Below, one piece after another: positions 53,725 to 62,058 of a stretch of 64,000 bases of DNA (the first letter of the stretch is position 1; the number at the start of each line of letters is the position of its first letter). Below the pieces are notes generated by a model that made no database searches, was not told the origin of the DNA, and was given only the letters and a program-made list of their open reading frames with translations. Both the position numbers and the translations under genes were made by a program. Source of the DNA: Pelagomonas calceolata (taxonomy: Eukaryota > Sar > Pelagophyceae > Pelagomonadales > Pelagomonadaceae); assembly GCA_918797485.1 (NCBI GenBank), contig CAKKNE010000006.1, positions 1,364,001-1,428,000 of the forward strand, in the 5' to 3' direction.

Positions 53725-56314
53725 ATGCACGACGCCGCGGAGCAGCCGCGTCGCCGGTGGCTCGTGCACCTCGCCGCTGTGCAGGCGTGCCTGGTCCTCG
53801 CAGTAGTAACACTGAGACGCCAGCCGCGCCCGGCCGCGGAGCTGCTGCAGCACTCCCTGCATCCGCGCGAGCTGGGCTACCGCACGGCGAAGAAGCGCTC
53901 GGGCCGCGCGCCCGGCGCCGCGTTGACGACGCACCTGCGCGGCCCGCTGCCGACTAATGCCTGGTGGCTCGATTTAGCACGAAGCGACGCCGACGACGCG
54001 GCCGCGGCGGCGTACGCCGTGCCGTACCTGTTCGAGAAGACGGGCCGCGGGCTGCGGGCGTCGCCCACGCGCCTCCAGGCCTCGCCTGATTCGGTGCTGA
54101 CGTTGCACGACGCGAGGAGTGGCCTCGTGCTGGGGACCACGGAAAAGATGGGGCCCGCGGTCGTGAAGCGGGCGGGCGAGCTGGGCGTGGTGCTCGCTTG
54201 GAAGGGCGCTCTTGCGCCGGTGACGCGCGGAACTGCCTTCCTCACGATGCGCTACGAGCGGGCGACGCCCTCAATTTACTCGGGCGCGCCGCTCCACAGA
54301 CAAGCAAGGGGCAACATTACGATAGACGGCCGGAGCGCGGCGTGCGACGGTGCGCCCATGCACGTCGACCACGTCATCGAGGTCGTCACGGACGCCGACC
54401 ACCGCTGGGCCGTCTACGCCGACGCCCCTCTCCAGGTAACGTGTACGTCCGACGGCTCGCTGGAGATTCGAGGGAAAACGCCGCAAACGTTGACATTACG
54501 CGCTGCACTGTTAACAGCGTGCGCCTACGGCACGTCGTCGACGGGCGGCTGTGCCGACGACGGCGCCGTCCGCGCCGAGCGCCTCAAGCAGAACCGGGCG
54601 CTGTTCGCCGGGGCCGCGGCGCGGGCGTCGGCACCCTCGGCGTCGTCAGCTAGCGACGTCGCGTGGGAGCTCCACGATGATCACGCGCTCGTCGACTTCT
54701 CGTTCCCGCACGACGGGGCCGACGTCTTCTACGCGCTCGACCAGCACGTGGGGTGGGGCGCGCTGACGCCGGCCGGCCCCTGCGTCGACAGTTTGCATGG
54801 CACGGCGTGTCCTGTGATAGGCAAGGTTTGGAGGATGCGCGTGCCCCTCGGTCCCGCGCCCTCGCTGAAGGCGGGGCGGCCCATGTCAAACAAGGACCGC
54901 CGGGCGATCCGCGACGCTCTGAAGGCCGACGCCTCGAGAAAACTGCCCGCGTACTACGCACGCGGCGCGGGCGACACCTACTTCTCTGGAAAAGAATTAG
55001 CGCGGCGCGCCCGTCTGGTGGTCATCGCGGACGAGGTCGACGATGCGGACACCGCTTCGTTATTAGCGGCGGAGGTGCTGGCTGCTTTACGGAACTGGCT
55101 CAATCCAAAAAACGCGGAGACGCCGTTTTTGTATGATGAGCAGTGGGGAGGGTTGGTCAGTTGCGGTTGTGATTTCGATGAGTCGTCGCAACGATGCACG
55201 AACAACCCACAAAAGGACGAGTGCCCGAACTTAGATGCTTGTGGTGCGGACTTCGGCAACGGCTTCTACAACGACCATCATTTTCATTATGGTTACTTCG
55301 CCTACGCCGCCGCGGTGGCGTGCGAGTTCGCTGTGTGTAGCAAGGAGGACAAAGAACGGTTCCTACTCTTAGCGCGGGACTACGCTAATCCACAATCCGA
55401 TGATTTCGTCGCCGCGCGGCACAAGGACTGGTTTTTGGGCCACAGCTGGGCGTCCGGCACCTGCGAGCCGGCCAATCCGAATGGTCGGAATCAGGAGTCC
55501 TCGTCGGAAGCCGTCCACGCCTACGAGGCGTCGTATCTCTTAGCATCTAGGTTAGGAGACCGCCATTTACAACAGGCCTCGCGCCTGTACGCGGCCACGG
55601 AGGTCGACGCGGCGCAGCGCTACTGGCACGCGGCGACCTCCTCCCAGGTCCCGCGCGCCTACGAAAGGCCGGTTGTCGGCATGCGCTGGTCGACACTCGC
55701 CCAATTCGGGACGTGGTTCGGCGGGGACCCCGTCTTCGCGTACGGCATTCAACTCATTCCATTAACTCCATATGCTGAGGTGCGCGACTCGACGGCCTTT
55801 TCTCGTGCGCTGCTGCCGTTCTACGAGCGGGACTGCGATCGTCAGCGCCCAAATCAAATTCTCGAGAGCACCCGACTCACTGTTTGATTTCCACGCAGGC
55901 GACAAAGTGTGCGAGGACGAGGGCTGGTCCATCTCGATGATTGGGTTGAAGGCGGCGGCGGGCGACCGGGCCGGGGCCTGGGACGCCGCGCTCGCTTTGG
56001 ATGGGAAGGCCTTCGACCAGGCCGGCGGCGACGGCCACAGTCGCTCGAATTTGCTGTACTGGATCGCGACGCGGGATCCGGGGCTGGAAAAGATGGCGAC
56101 GCCCGTGCCCACTTCGCATGTGGTATCGCCGGCGCCCGTCGCGTCGCCAGTCCCCGACTGCGTCGACGGCCCCGGCCGTGCCGCCGCCAAGGCCTGCCCG
56201 GCGACGGCGCCGCACGTGTGCTACGCGGGTCCGGCCAAAGGCGGCTGCGCCCGGGCGCCCTGGTCGCGTACCGACTGTGCGCGGAGCTGCAAGCGGCCGA
56301 AGGGCTTCGACTGA
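53725..56314 (+). CDS. GH81 endo-beta-1,3-glucanase, membrane-anchored, with Cys-rich tail
   Basis: Two exons (53725-55840 and 55899-56314) give 843 residues. A type II membrane anchor (about 13-30: WLVHLAAVQACLVLAVV) precedes a GH81 enzyme: LRGPLPTNAWWLDLA opens the family's beta-sandwich and DEQWGGLVSCGCDF, FGNGFYNDHHFHYGYFAYAA, FLGHSWASGTC and GRNQESSSEAVHAYEASYLL form the (alpha/alpha)6 part with the catalytic Glu pair in NQESSSE. Substrate by family: beta-1,3-glucan, such as the storage glucan chrysolaminarin or callose. The C-terminal Cys cluster (ACPATAPHVCYAGPAKGGC, WSRTDCARSC) is a separate small module of unknown type. Its exon join through the 58-nt intron restores the frame. Confidence 0.9.
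55841..55898 (+). other. 58-nt introner-like intron in the GH81 gene
   Basis: Donor GTCAGCGC and acceptor CCACGCAG, frame restored. It has a perfect 8-bp terminal inverted repeat, AAATCAAA and TTTGATTT, around only about 24 bases. 5' CAAATTCTCG and 3' CCGACTCACTGTTTGATTT match the Mrs2 intron ends. This seems to be the family's minimal form. Confidence 0.88.
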
Positions 56315-56392
56315 GTTTTTTGACGTGTGTTCATAGTAGATGTCCATATTAAGTTGCTTTCGTTCGTACTTCCTCTGTCGTCTGCCCACGGT

Positions 56393-56517
56393 GCTAGGAC
56401 TGGTGGGCGGAGCCCCAGATACCGTTTTTCAAAACAGGATGCTTCCGTTAACGATTATTCAGTTACGGTACTAGGGCCAGTGGGCGGAGCCGTCCCTCAG
56501 GCTCAGGCTCAGGCTAG
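56393..56517. repeat. Paired GGGCGGAGCC repeats and inverted CTGAG word
   Basis: Related 22-bp words end in GTGGGCGGAGCC at 56393-56414 and 56470-56491. They are followed by an 18-bp GGCTCAGG-type word (56500-56517) that is the exact inverse of 35262-35279. The block lies in the spacer after the GH81 gene. Confidence 0.5.
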
Positions 56518-56564
56518 ATGACCTAGCTGCCTGATGACCTAGTGCCTGTATGACCTAGCTATTA
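56517..56564 (+). repeat. Three 16-bp tandem units carrying GATGACCTAG
   Basis: GATGACCTAG at 56517 and 56533 and TATGACCTAG at 56549 are exactly 16 bp apart, with GCCT-type ends between. They lie about 320-370 bp upstream of the prenylated-protein gene, which has no CTAG palindrome of the standard type, so this array could be its regulatory element. The 571-bp spacer also has a GC-rich run from 56720 to the ATG. Confidence 0.6.
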
Positions 56565-56885
56565 TGTGCAAACAGCTGCAGCGCAAAGTTTGGCACGCAA
56601 GCGCAAGCCCAACACTGAGTTTCGCTCTTGGCATATTATAGCCCTTTAGAGCTGACAGCCCTGGGACAACGGCAGGAATCGCCGCACGCCGTGGTGCGAA
56701 AAAAAATACTGGCCTGAAGTCAGCCGCCGCGCGCGCGGTACGCGCCCCCGGCCCAGCCGCTGCGCACCGCTCGCGCGCCACCGAGCCGCTGTGGTGCCGC
56801 GCCGCCGCCGCTGAGCCGCTCGCCGCCCCGCGCCGCTTGAGCCGCTCGCGCGCCGCCGAGCCACCGCGGCGACCGCGCCGTCACC

Positions 56886-57296
56886 ATGGGCAGCGACGGC
56901 GAATCAACATCAACAAACGGCGAGCGCAAGGAGCCCGAGCCGCCCGCGCGCGAACCGAAACCGACGCCGCGCGGCAGCCCCGGCGCCGAGTCGCCTCGAC
57001 GGAAACCCTCGCCGCGCGACGACCCCGCGTCGCAGTCCATCCTGAAAGCTCCCACAGAAAGGAGTCGAGGAGGGAGAAAACCACCGGAACCCACGAAGCG
57101 CCTGAGCTGGAAGGACGGTACTTTTGATGATGCCCCCGGCCCGGAACTCGCGGAGGTGCACTACGCCGAGGAGCTCCACTACAGCCCGCACAGCCGCGAC
57201 CGCGAGGTCGCGCGGCGGCAGGCCGCGCGCGCGTCGGGCCAGCTGGACGAGCTGGACGCGATGCCCCAAGGGAGGGCGTGTTGCGTCATATCCTAA
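56886..57296 (+). CDS. Small CaaX-prenylated protein with PP1-binding-type motifs
   Basis: A 136-residue disordered protein. The C-terminus CCVIS is a CaaX box (C-V-I-S) predicted to be farnesylated, with an adjacent Cys that could be palmitoylated, so it would be anchored on a membrane. An internal SILK (about residue 52) followed by KRLSW (about 73) resembles the SILK and RVxF motifs by which inhibitor-2-type proteins bind protein phosphatase 1, in the usual order and spacing; Leu replaces the preferred Val/Ile. The N-terminus (MGSDGES) is a weak myristoylation candidate. This suggests a membrane-tethered PP1 regulator. Identity is inference from motifs; no domain is recognised. Confidence 0.6.
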   Translation: MGSDGESTSTNGERKEPEPPAREPKPTPRGSPGAESPRRKPSPRDDPASQSILKAPTERSRGGRKPPEPTKRLSWKDGTFDDAPGPELAEVHYAEELHYSPHSRDREVARRQAARASGQLDELDAMPQGRACCVIS

Positions 57297-57368
57297 CCAT
57301 TAGCATTTAAATTCATCGAGGGACGTAGTTACAACACTAGTAGTAGTCGACCGGGGATATGTGACGCG

Positions 57369-58454
57369 TCATGGCCGCTTGGCGAAGGTCTGCGACACGA
57401 TGAGCGGGAACGCGAGCGTCGCGTCCGCGTACACTTTCACGGGCTTGGCCTCCATCCTGATCTTGCCCCAACTCACGGCCTCGTCCGGTCTAGCGCCTGA
57501 GTCCGAGCCGTCGAACTCCTGCCCCGTGTTCACGAAGACCGCGAAGTTCGCGCCGTTCCTCATTAAATTGGCGTTGCACGTGTGGTGTTTTACGAGGCCA
57601 CCGCCAATAATAATCATGCCCGTCGCCTTGGCCTTCACGGCTTCGTCGTTGATGAGGCGGATATCTCTGGCGATGTCGACGATGAAGCCAGGCCTCTTAT
57701 ACGAGTGAAAATACAACATGTCACCTATACTCCCATCCGTGATCGCGGGACAGAAAACCGGGATGTTGTTCTTGTGGCACCAGTAGTACACGGAGGAAGG
57801 ATCATTGATCTCCTTCCCGAAGCGGTCGATCATGCTCGAGGGCGTCCAGTGGAAGGCTTCTTCAGTAGAAGCTTTGGCGTCGACCTCGTCGTGCATCTTA
57901 TGTAAAATCGGCCGCAGCCAGTCCTCGAACTTACAATACGTGTCGTTCGGCACGAGCAAGTTCCCGATCCTATTCAGACCTTTCGGCCTCAAATCCTTAC
58001 CTCTTAATGCAAAGTCGCCCATCTTGTGCGGTGCCAGGCACTTCATTAAATCTTCTTCGATGCCTCCGCCCGTCGTTACCAGTACATCGACATGTTTGTG
58101 TTGCACGAGGTATCTTATGACTTCCCTCACACCCGACGAGATCATGTTCGAGGTATACGCTAGGAATATTTTTGCCTTCGTATTTCTTCGTACCTCGGGG
58201 CTCTTGAAATCGTCGTCTTCGTTTTCCGTGATGGGCACATCACTTAGACGCCAGGCGCGCATCCTTTCGATCTCTTTCACTGCTAGTCCGATATTCGTGG
58301 CCTGGAAGCCTGTTGTTAGTAGTTTGGCGCAGAGGCCGTCCAGAGAGCGGTCTTTGTCGAAGTCCGGCCCTTGGCACGCGGCCGTGTCTTTTAGCTCACT
58401 ATCGTCGGACTTTTGCAGGACGGCCGCGGCCACGATGCCGGGCATGGCGGCCAT
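57369..58454 (-). CDS. DHPS: Deoxyhypusine synthase
   Basis: A 361-residue enzyme that transfers an aminobutyl group from spermidine to a lysine of eIF5A, in the cytosol, with NAD. Conserved blocks are all present: [73 protein letters not shown], and [18 protein letters not shown] followed by VSWGKI with the catalytic Lys. Length is usual for the family. An alternative start three codons later (MPGIV) is equally possible. The stop lies 73 bp from that of the CaaX-protein gene. Confidence 0.97.
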   Translation of the reverse strand: MAAMPGIVAAAVLQKSDDSELKDTAACQGPDFDKDRSLDGLCAKLLTTGFQATNIGLAVKEIERMRAWRLSDVPITENEDDDFKSPEVRRNTKAKIFLAYTSNMISSGVREVIRYLVQHKHVDVLVTTGGGIEEDLMKCLAPHKMGDFALRGKDLRPKGLNRIGNLLVPNDTYCKFEDWLRPILHKMHDEVDAKASTEEAFHWTPSSMIDRFGKEINDPSSVYYWCHKNNIPVFCPAITDGSIGDMLYFHSYKRPGFIVDIARDIRLINDEAVKAKATGMIIIGGGLVKHHTCNANLMRNGANFAVFVNTGQEFDGSDSGARPDEAVSWGKIRMEAKPVKVYADATLAFPLIVSQTFAKRP

Positions 58455-58633
58455 TTTTCAGCGCTGCGCTCTGGGCGTGCGGTTGCAGTGCAGTGCGTGC
58501 AGTGCAGACTGCTTGATGCGGCAATTCGCTCAGTCTGCCGCGAATATGTCTATGTGGCAACGCGTTGCCTTGTTCCTGCTCAAAGCTATCAGCACTCCGA
58601 TGCTCGCCCGGTTTTTGGCTGCATGAGCACTCG

Positions 58634-58654
58634 CTAGCAAGTTTGCTACGCTAG
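58634..58654. promoter_or_regulatory. CTAG palindrome, diverged copy
   Basis: CTAG at both ends with standard spacing (CTAGCAAG and CTACGCTAG arms). It is in the 382-bp divergent spacer between the DHPS and dynamin-like genes, 180 bp and 183-203 bp from their ATGs. The inner sequence departs from the consensus, so it is a weak copy. Nothing else was recognised in the spacer. Confidence 0.35.
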
Positions 58655-58836
58655 CTCTACGCTATTGACCACAGCCGTAAATTGGGCTACTGCGGGTCAC
58701 CGCGTCGTCAGAAGTTCATTACAGTGTCCACGCTGCACCATACGAGCGCGCGCTTGAAAGTCACGTAGCGCCGTCGCCCGTGCAAGGACCCCTGGTACAG
58801 CACCCCTAGAAAGCTCCTCATTTGGTGCGAGCAACG

Positions 58837-60330
58837 ATGTGGCGCCACGCCAGCCGACGAATATTACAAGCCGCGCGACAGACGCGCACGCTCAAGTCCC
58901 TGATCAAGAAACGCCCGCAAGACGACGACGCCTTGCTGGACACGCTCCGATCCTGCACGCAACTCTACGAGTCACATATAGCCCCAACAAATGACACAAC
59001 CATGGGACCCTTAGAAAGGAATTATCAACCGACGATGCTACCCTTCGTCCTACTCCTAGGCAACCACTCCTCCGGTAAATCTTCCTTCGCGAACTACGCG
59101 TTAGGTCGACGAGTCCAGCAATGTGGAGTAGCCCCAACAGATGATGGATTTACGGTCATAGCGCCCGGAGAAGAAGACGCGGACCAGGACGGCCCCGCGT
59201 TAGTATCAGATCCGGATCTCGGCTTCGAGGGCCTCCGGCAATTTGGTCCTGGTTTAGTACAACATGCTAAATTAAAACTGAGAACAGATCTAGCAGCAAC
59301 GAATTTCTGTCTCATCGATTCGCCGGGCATGATCGACGCGCCTGGTGGCTCTACTCTAGATCATGGACATGAAAGAGGCTACAACTTCGAGGCGTCGGTC
59401 CGTTGGTTCGCCGACCGGGCCGACGTCATCCTGCTGTTCTTCGACCCGGACAAGCCGGGCACGACGGGCGAGACGTTGTCCGTGCTGACGAATGCCCTGT
59501 CGGGATGTGATCATAAATTACACATCATCCTCAACAAAGCTGACCGCTTCGAAAAAATTCATGATTTCGCGAGAGCCTACGGGGCGCTGTGCTGGAACCT
59601 GTCGAAGGTGATTCCAAGAAAGGACTTGCCGCGCATCTACACGACGTGTATCCCGCCGGCCGAAGGGGAAGTGCGCGAGGGCCACGGCGACTTAGCGAAC
59701 GGTCTGGAAGATTTGCGACGAACTAGAGATGATGTCATGGCCGAGGTGTTTCGTGCGCCGACGCGTCGAGTGGACAACGCCGTTACTAGACTACGAGATG
59801 CGGCTTCCGTGCTCTTGATGCATTTAGATGTGTGTTCCGCGGCTCGGAGCGCGCGGCGGAAGGAGTTGTTTGCGTTGTATGCCCCTTCAGTGTTAGCGGC
59901 GGCCGCATGTGTAAGTGGCGCCGGCGGGTTGTTCGTTGCCGGTGCGGTCTCGCCTGCCGTTGCTTGTGGCGCGGGCGGCTTGGCGGCGACGGCCGGTCTA
60001 CACTACCTAAACGCGAAGAACTGCCGGCGGAATCTCGAAAGGCTGGACTCGCAGGAGGGCCTGGATTCGTTGTACCGCAAGATCTACGCCAAGGAGAGCG
60101 TGCGGGGCGACGGCGAGTCGCTCGCGACGTGGCACGTCGTCCGGCAGCATCTGCTCGAGAAGGTCGTCCCCGTCGGCGGCGCGGCGTTGGCGCCGGCGGC
60201 GCCCATGGGCGCGCACAAGAAGCTCCGGAAGATTTTAGATGTGGAGGCGCCGCGGCTGCGGCGGCAGGCGGCGCCGGCGACCTACCCGAACGTGCGGCAC
60301 GACGACGGGTCCGAGGCGGCGGTGCCGTGA
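58837..60330 (+). CDS. Dynamin-superfamily (EHD-like) GTPase with a membrane hairpin
   Basis: A 497-residue GTPase. G1 is LLLGNHSSGKSSFANYALG (about 75), the switch region has VAPTDDGFTVI, G3 is LIDSPGMIDAP and G4 is IILNKADRFEKI, followed by the EHD-like helical region. The layout of the G domain, with long insert after G1 and a helical bundle, is dynamin/EHD-like. Near the C-terminus two short hydrophobic helices (LAAAACVSGAGGLFVAGA and CGAGGLAATAGLHYL) form a likely membrane hairpin, and there is no EH domain. This is closer to membrane-inserting dynamin-related proteins. An Arg-rich start (MWRHASRRILQAARQTR) could direct it to mitochondria. Role: membrane remodelling, target organelle uncertain. 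Confidence 0.78.
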   Translation: MWRHASRRILQAARQTRTLKSLIKKRPQDDDALLDTLRSCTQLYESHIAPTNDTTMGPLERNYQPTMLPFVLLLGNHSSGKSSFANYALGRRVQQCGVAPTDDGFTVIAPGEEDADQDGPALVSDPDLGFEGLRQFGPGLVQHAKLKLRTDLAATNFCLIDSPGMIDAPGGSTLDHGHERGYNFEASVRWFADRADVILLFFDPDKPGTTGETLSVLTNALSGCDHKLHIILNKADRFEKIHDFARAYGALCWNLSKVIPRKDLPRIYTTCIPPAEGEVREGHGDLANGLEDLRRTRDDVMAEVFRAPTRRVDNAVTRLRDAASVLLMHLDVCSAARSARRKELFALYAPSVLAAAACVSGAGGLFVAGAVSPAVACGAGGLAATAGLHYLNAKNCRRNLERLDSQEGLDSLYRKIYAKESVRGDGESLATWHVVRQHLLEKVVPVGGAALAPAAPMGAHKKLRKILDVEAPRLRRQAAPATYPNVRHDDGSEAAVP

Positions 60331-60358
60331 CTAATGTAACATTAAAACATCTTACGTC

Positions 60359-61666
60359 CTAGCCATAAGGAGTGTAGTATATTCCACCGCGAAGTTCTAG
60401 GATCTCCGTGATTTCCGCTTGAGCGTCCTGAGCAAACCAGGCATCGTTGCTATACTCCCGTTGCCAGGAGAGCCGAGAGAGCCTCGGGCACGCCATCACG
60501 AGCCGGAGCATGTCGGCGGCGCGAATACCGCGATCCTCCATATAGGACTCTATGTCGTCCACGTCGCCGGGTTCACAGTAACTGATGGTGAGGCCCTGCA
60601 GCGTCGCGGCGGACTGGCTTGAGATTATCCCCTCAACGACGCCTCGGGTTAATGCGCCTATCCAGTTCAGCTCGAGCTCCACCAGAGGGTTTTGCGAGCA
60701 AGCCGCGACGACCTGCGAGTCCGTGGCGTGGTGGGAACTGATATACACCGTCTCGAAGGTGCGAACGCCAGCAAGTAGAACAAACCAGCCTGGATTAGGA
60801 ATTCTTGTCAATTCGGGAATCCACAGCTCCGCGAGGCGAGGAAAGCCGCGCGCCGCTGCCAGAAGGGCGTCCGGCTCTATGTTCGTTTCCAAGCCACTCT
60901 CTCTTTCGCTAAGGCTCGTGAGACGATCGCCGAGCGGCGTGCCGACGATGGCATTGATGAGGTCGGGGAAGATGTGGCAGCCTTCCATATCCATTTCCGT
61001 GGCAGAGGTGCTGCGTGCAGCCGCGACGATATTTTCGAGCTGCGTTGGCCGGTATGGAGGATCATTATCGGATCTACCATCATGAATATCCAGGTACTTG
61101 AGCCGCGGGAAGTGTCGCTCATATCTTTCCGCGGGAGAAACATCGGTCACTACGTCAGAAAAAGATACCACTTCAAGCCTTGGGCAGGCGGCGGCGATGG
61201 CTACAATGGCTTCATCTGAGGTATGTACGTATCTTGGGCCGTGCAATTTGATCAGATTCGGGCAGTGGCGACACATCACGAGTAGCAGGTCAGACGAAAT
61301 GCCGGACGGCCCCAGGTCAAGCTCCCGCAGACCTCCGTTCGTGGAGCGCACAAAATCATACAGAGCAGCAAGCGACGGCGCGGATGTGCCGCTAGCGTAG
61401 AGGTGTACGCAGCCTGCTCCAAACACCTTCGCCATCGCCTCGACGGCCCGGGGCGGAGCCCGCATCGCGCGCGCCTGCCGCGGTACGAATTGCACAGACT
61501 GAAAATTAAAGATCTGCACGTGCGGGATCGCCTTCCTCGCGATCGCGCGTCTCGCGGTGTCTCGCCCGTGCGGCGAGAGTTCGCGCAGGCGCAGCAGGTC
61601 ATCTCGTTTAAGCCAGCATGCGGCCTTGTCCAGCGCGTCCTCGGGGACGCTCGCTACGACACCCAT
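60359..61666 (-). CDS. F-box/leucine-rich repeat-like protein
   Basis: A 435-residue protein. An F-box-like start (about 5-45: VPEDALDKAACWLKRDDLLRL, ARRAIARKAIPHVQI) is followed by LRR-like repeats along the rest: GLRELDLGPSGISSDLLLVM, CPNLIKLHGPRYVHTSDEAI, CPRLEVVSFSD, FPRLKYLDIHDGRSD, FPRLAELWIPELTRIP, LVELELNWIGALT. The combination is typical of SCF substrate receptors, with the LRR as the substrate-binding arc. Substrate unknown. The stop lies 28 bp from that of the dynamin-like gene. Confidence 0.72.
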   Translation of the reverse strand: MGVVASVPEDALDKAACWLKRDDLLRLRELSPHGRDTARRAIARKAIPHVQIFNFQSVQFVPRQARAMRAPPRAVEAMAKVFGAGCVHLYASGTSAPSLAALYDFVRSTNGGLRELDLGPSGISSDLLLVMCRHCPNLIKLHGPRYVHTSDEAIVAIAAACPRLEVVSFSDVVTDVSPAERYERHFPRLKYLDIHDGRSDNDPPYRPTQLENIVAAARSTSATEMDMEGCHIFPDLINAIVGTPLGDRLTSLSERESGLETNIEPDALLAAARGFPRLAELWIPELTRIPNPGWFVLLAGVRTFETVYISSHHATDSQVVAACSQNPLVELELNWIGALTRGVVEGIISSQSAATLQGLTISYCEPGDVDDIESYMEDRGIRAADMLRLVMACPRLSRLSWQREYSNDAWFAQDAQAEITEILELRGGIYYTPYG

Positions 61667-61788
61667 TTGGTGCGCACGGATGCAAAGCAGGTCCCAGCCT
61701 ATTTCTTAAGATGCGAAGCGCTGGCCAGACGAACAATTTGCACGCGTATAGGTCGATATCACGAGCTGCAGCACCTGGGGCCGGTTTC

Positions 61789-61810
61789 CTAGTGCCTTAC
61801 ATGCCGCTAG
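61789..61810 (+). promoter_or_regulatory. CTAG bipartite palindrome, copy 10
   Basis: Arms CTAGTGCC and GCCGCTAG around TTACAT; only one base off the consensus. It is 123 bp from the F-box/LRR ATG and 249-270 bp from the hydrolase-fusion ATG. The same spacer has a 16-bp direct repeat at 61947 and 62032. Confidence 0.65.
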
Positions 61811-61946
61811 CTCCGTGCTTGATGATGCAGTAAGCTGTACGCTGCAACCGAGAAGGTGCTGGCCGTGCGGAGTTTTCTTCGATCGCTGTGCACCCGTGCT
61901 CGCAGCGCTGCACTTTCGTTGCCACCGTTTGCGCAATACTGTACAC

Positions 61947-62047
61947 TGACACATCACTGCAGCAGTGCGCGCACGCATCGCTGCGTAACGTACTCAATAC
62001 CTGCAACCCCGATCTCGCATCGCTTGCACGGTGACACATCACTGCAG
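61947..62047 (+). repeat. 16-bp direct repeat in the hydrolase-fusion promoter
   Basis: TGACACATCACTGCAG occurs at 61947-61962 and again at 62032-62047, 85 bp apart. The second copy ends 11 bp before the ATG, so it is part of the leader. Confidence 0.65.
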
Positions 62048-62058
62048 TACTGGACGCG

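Noticed and set aside
56720-56885. GC-rich repeats of GCCGCTGAGCCGCT type before the CaaX gene, as a possible coding start
   Set aside because: The stretch gives repetitive frames on both strands; the ATG at 56886 begins the only frame with meaningful motifs.
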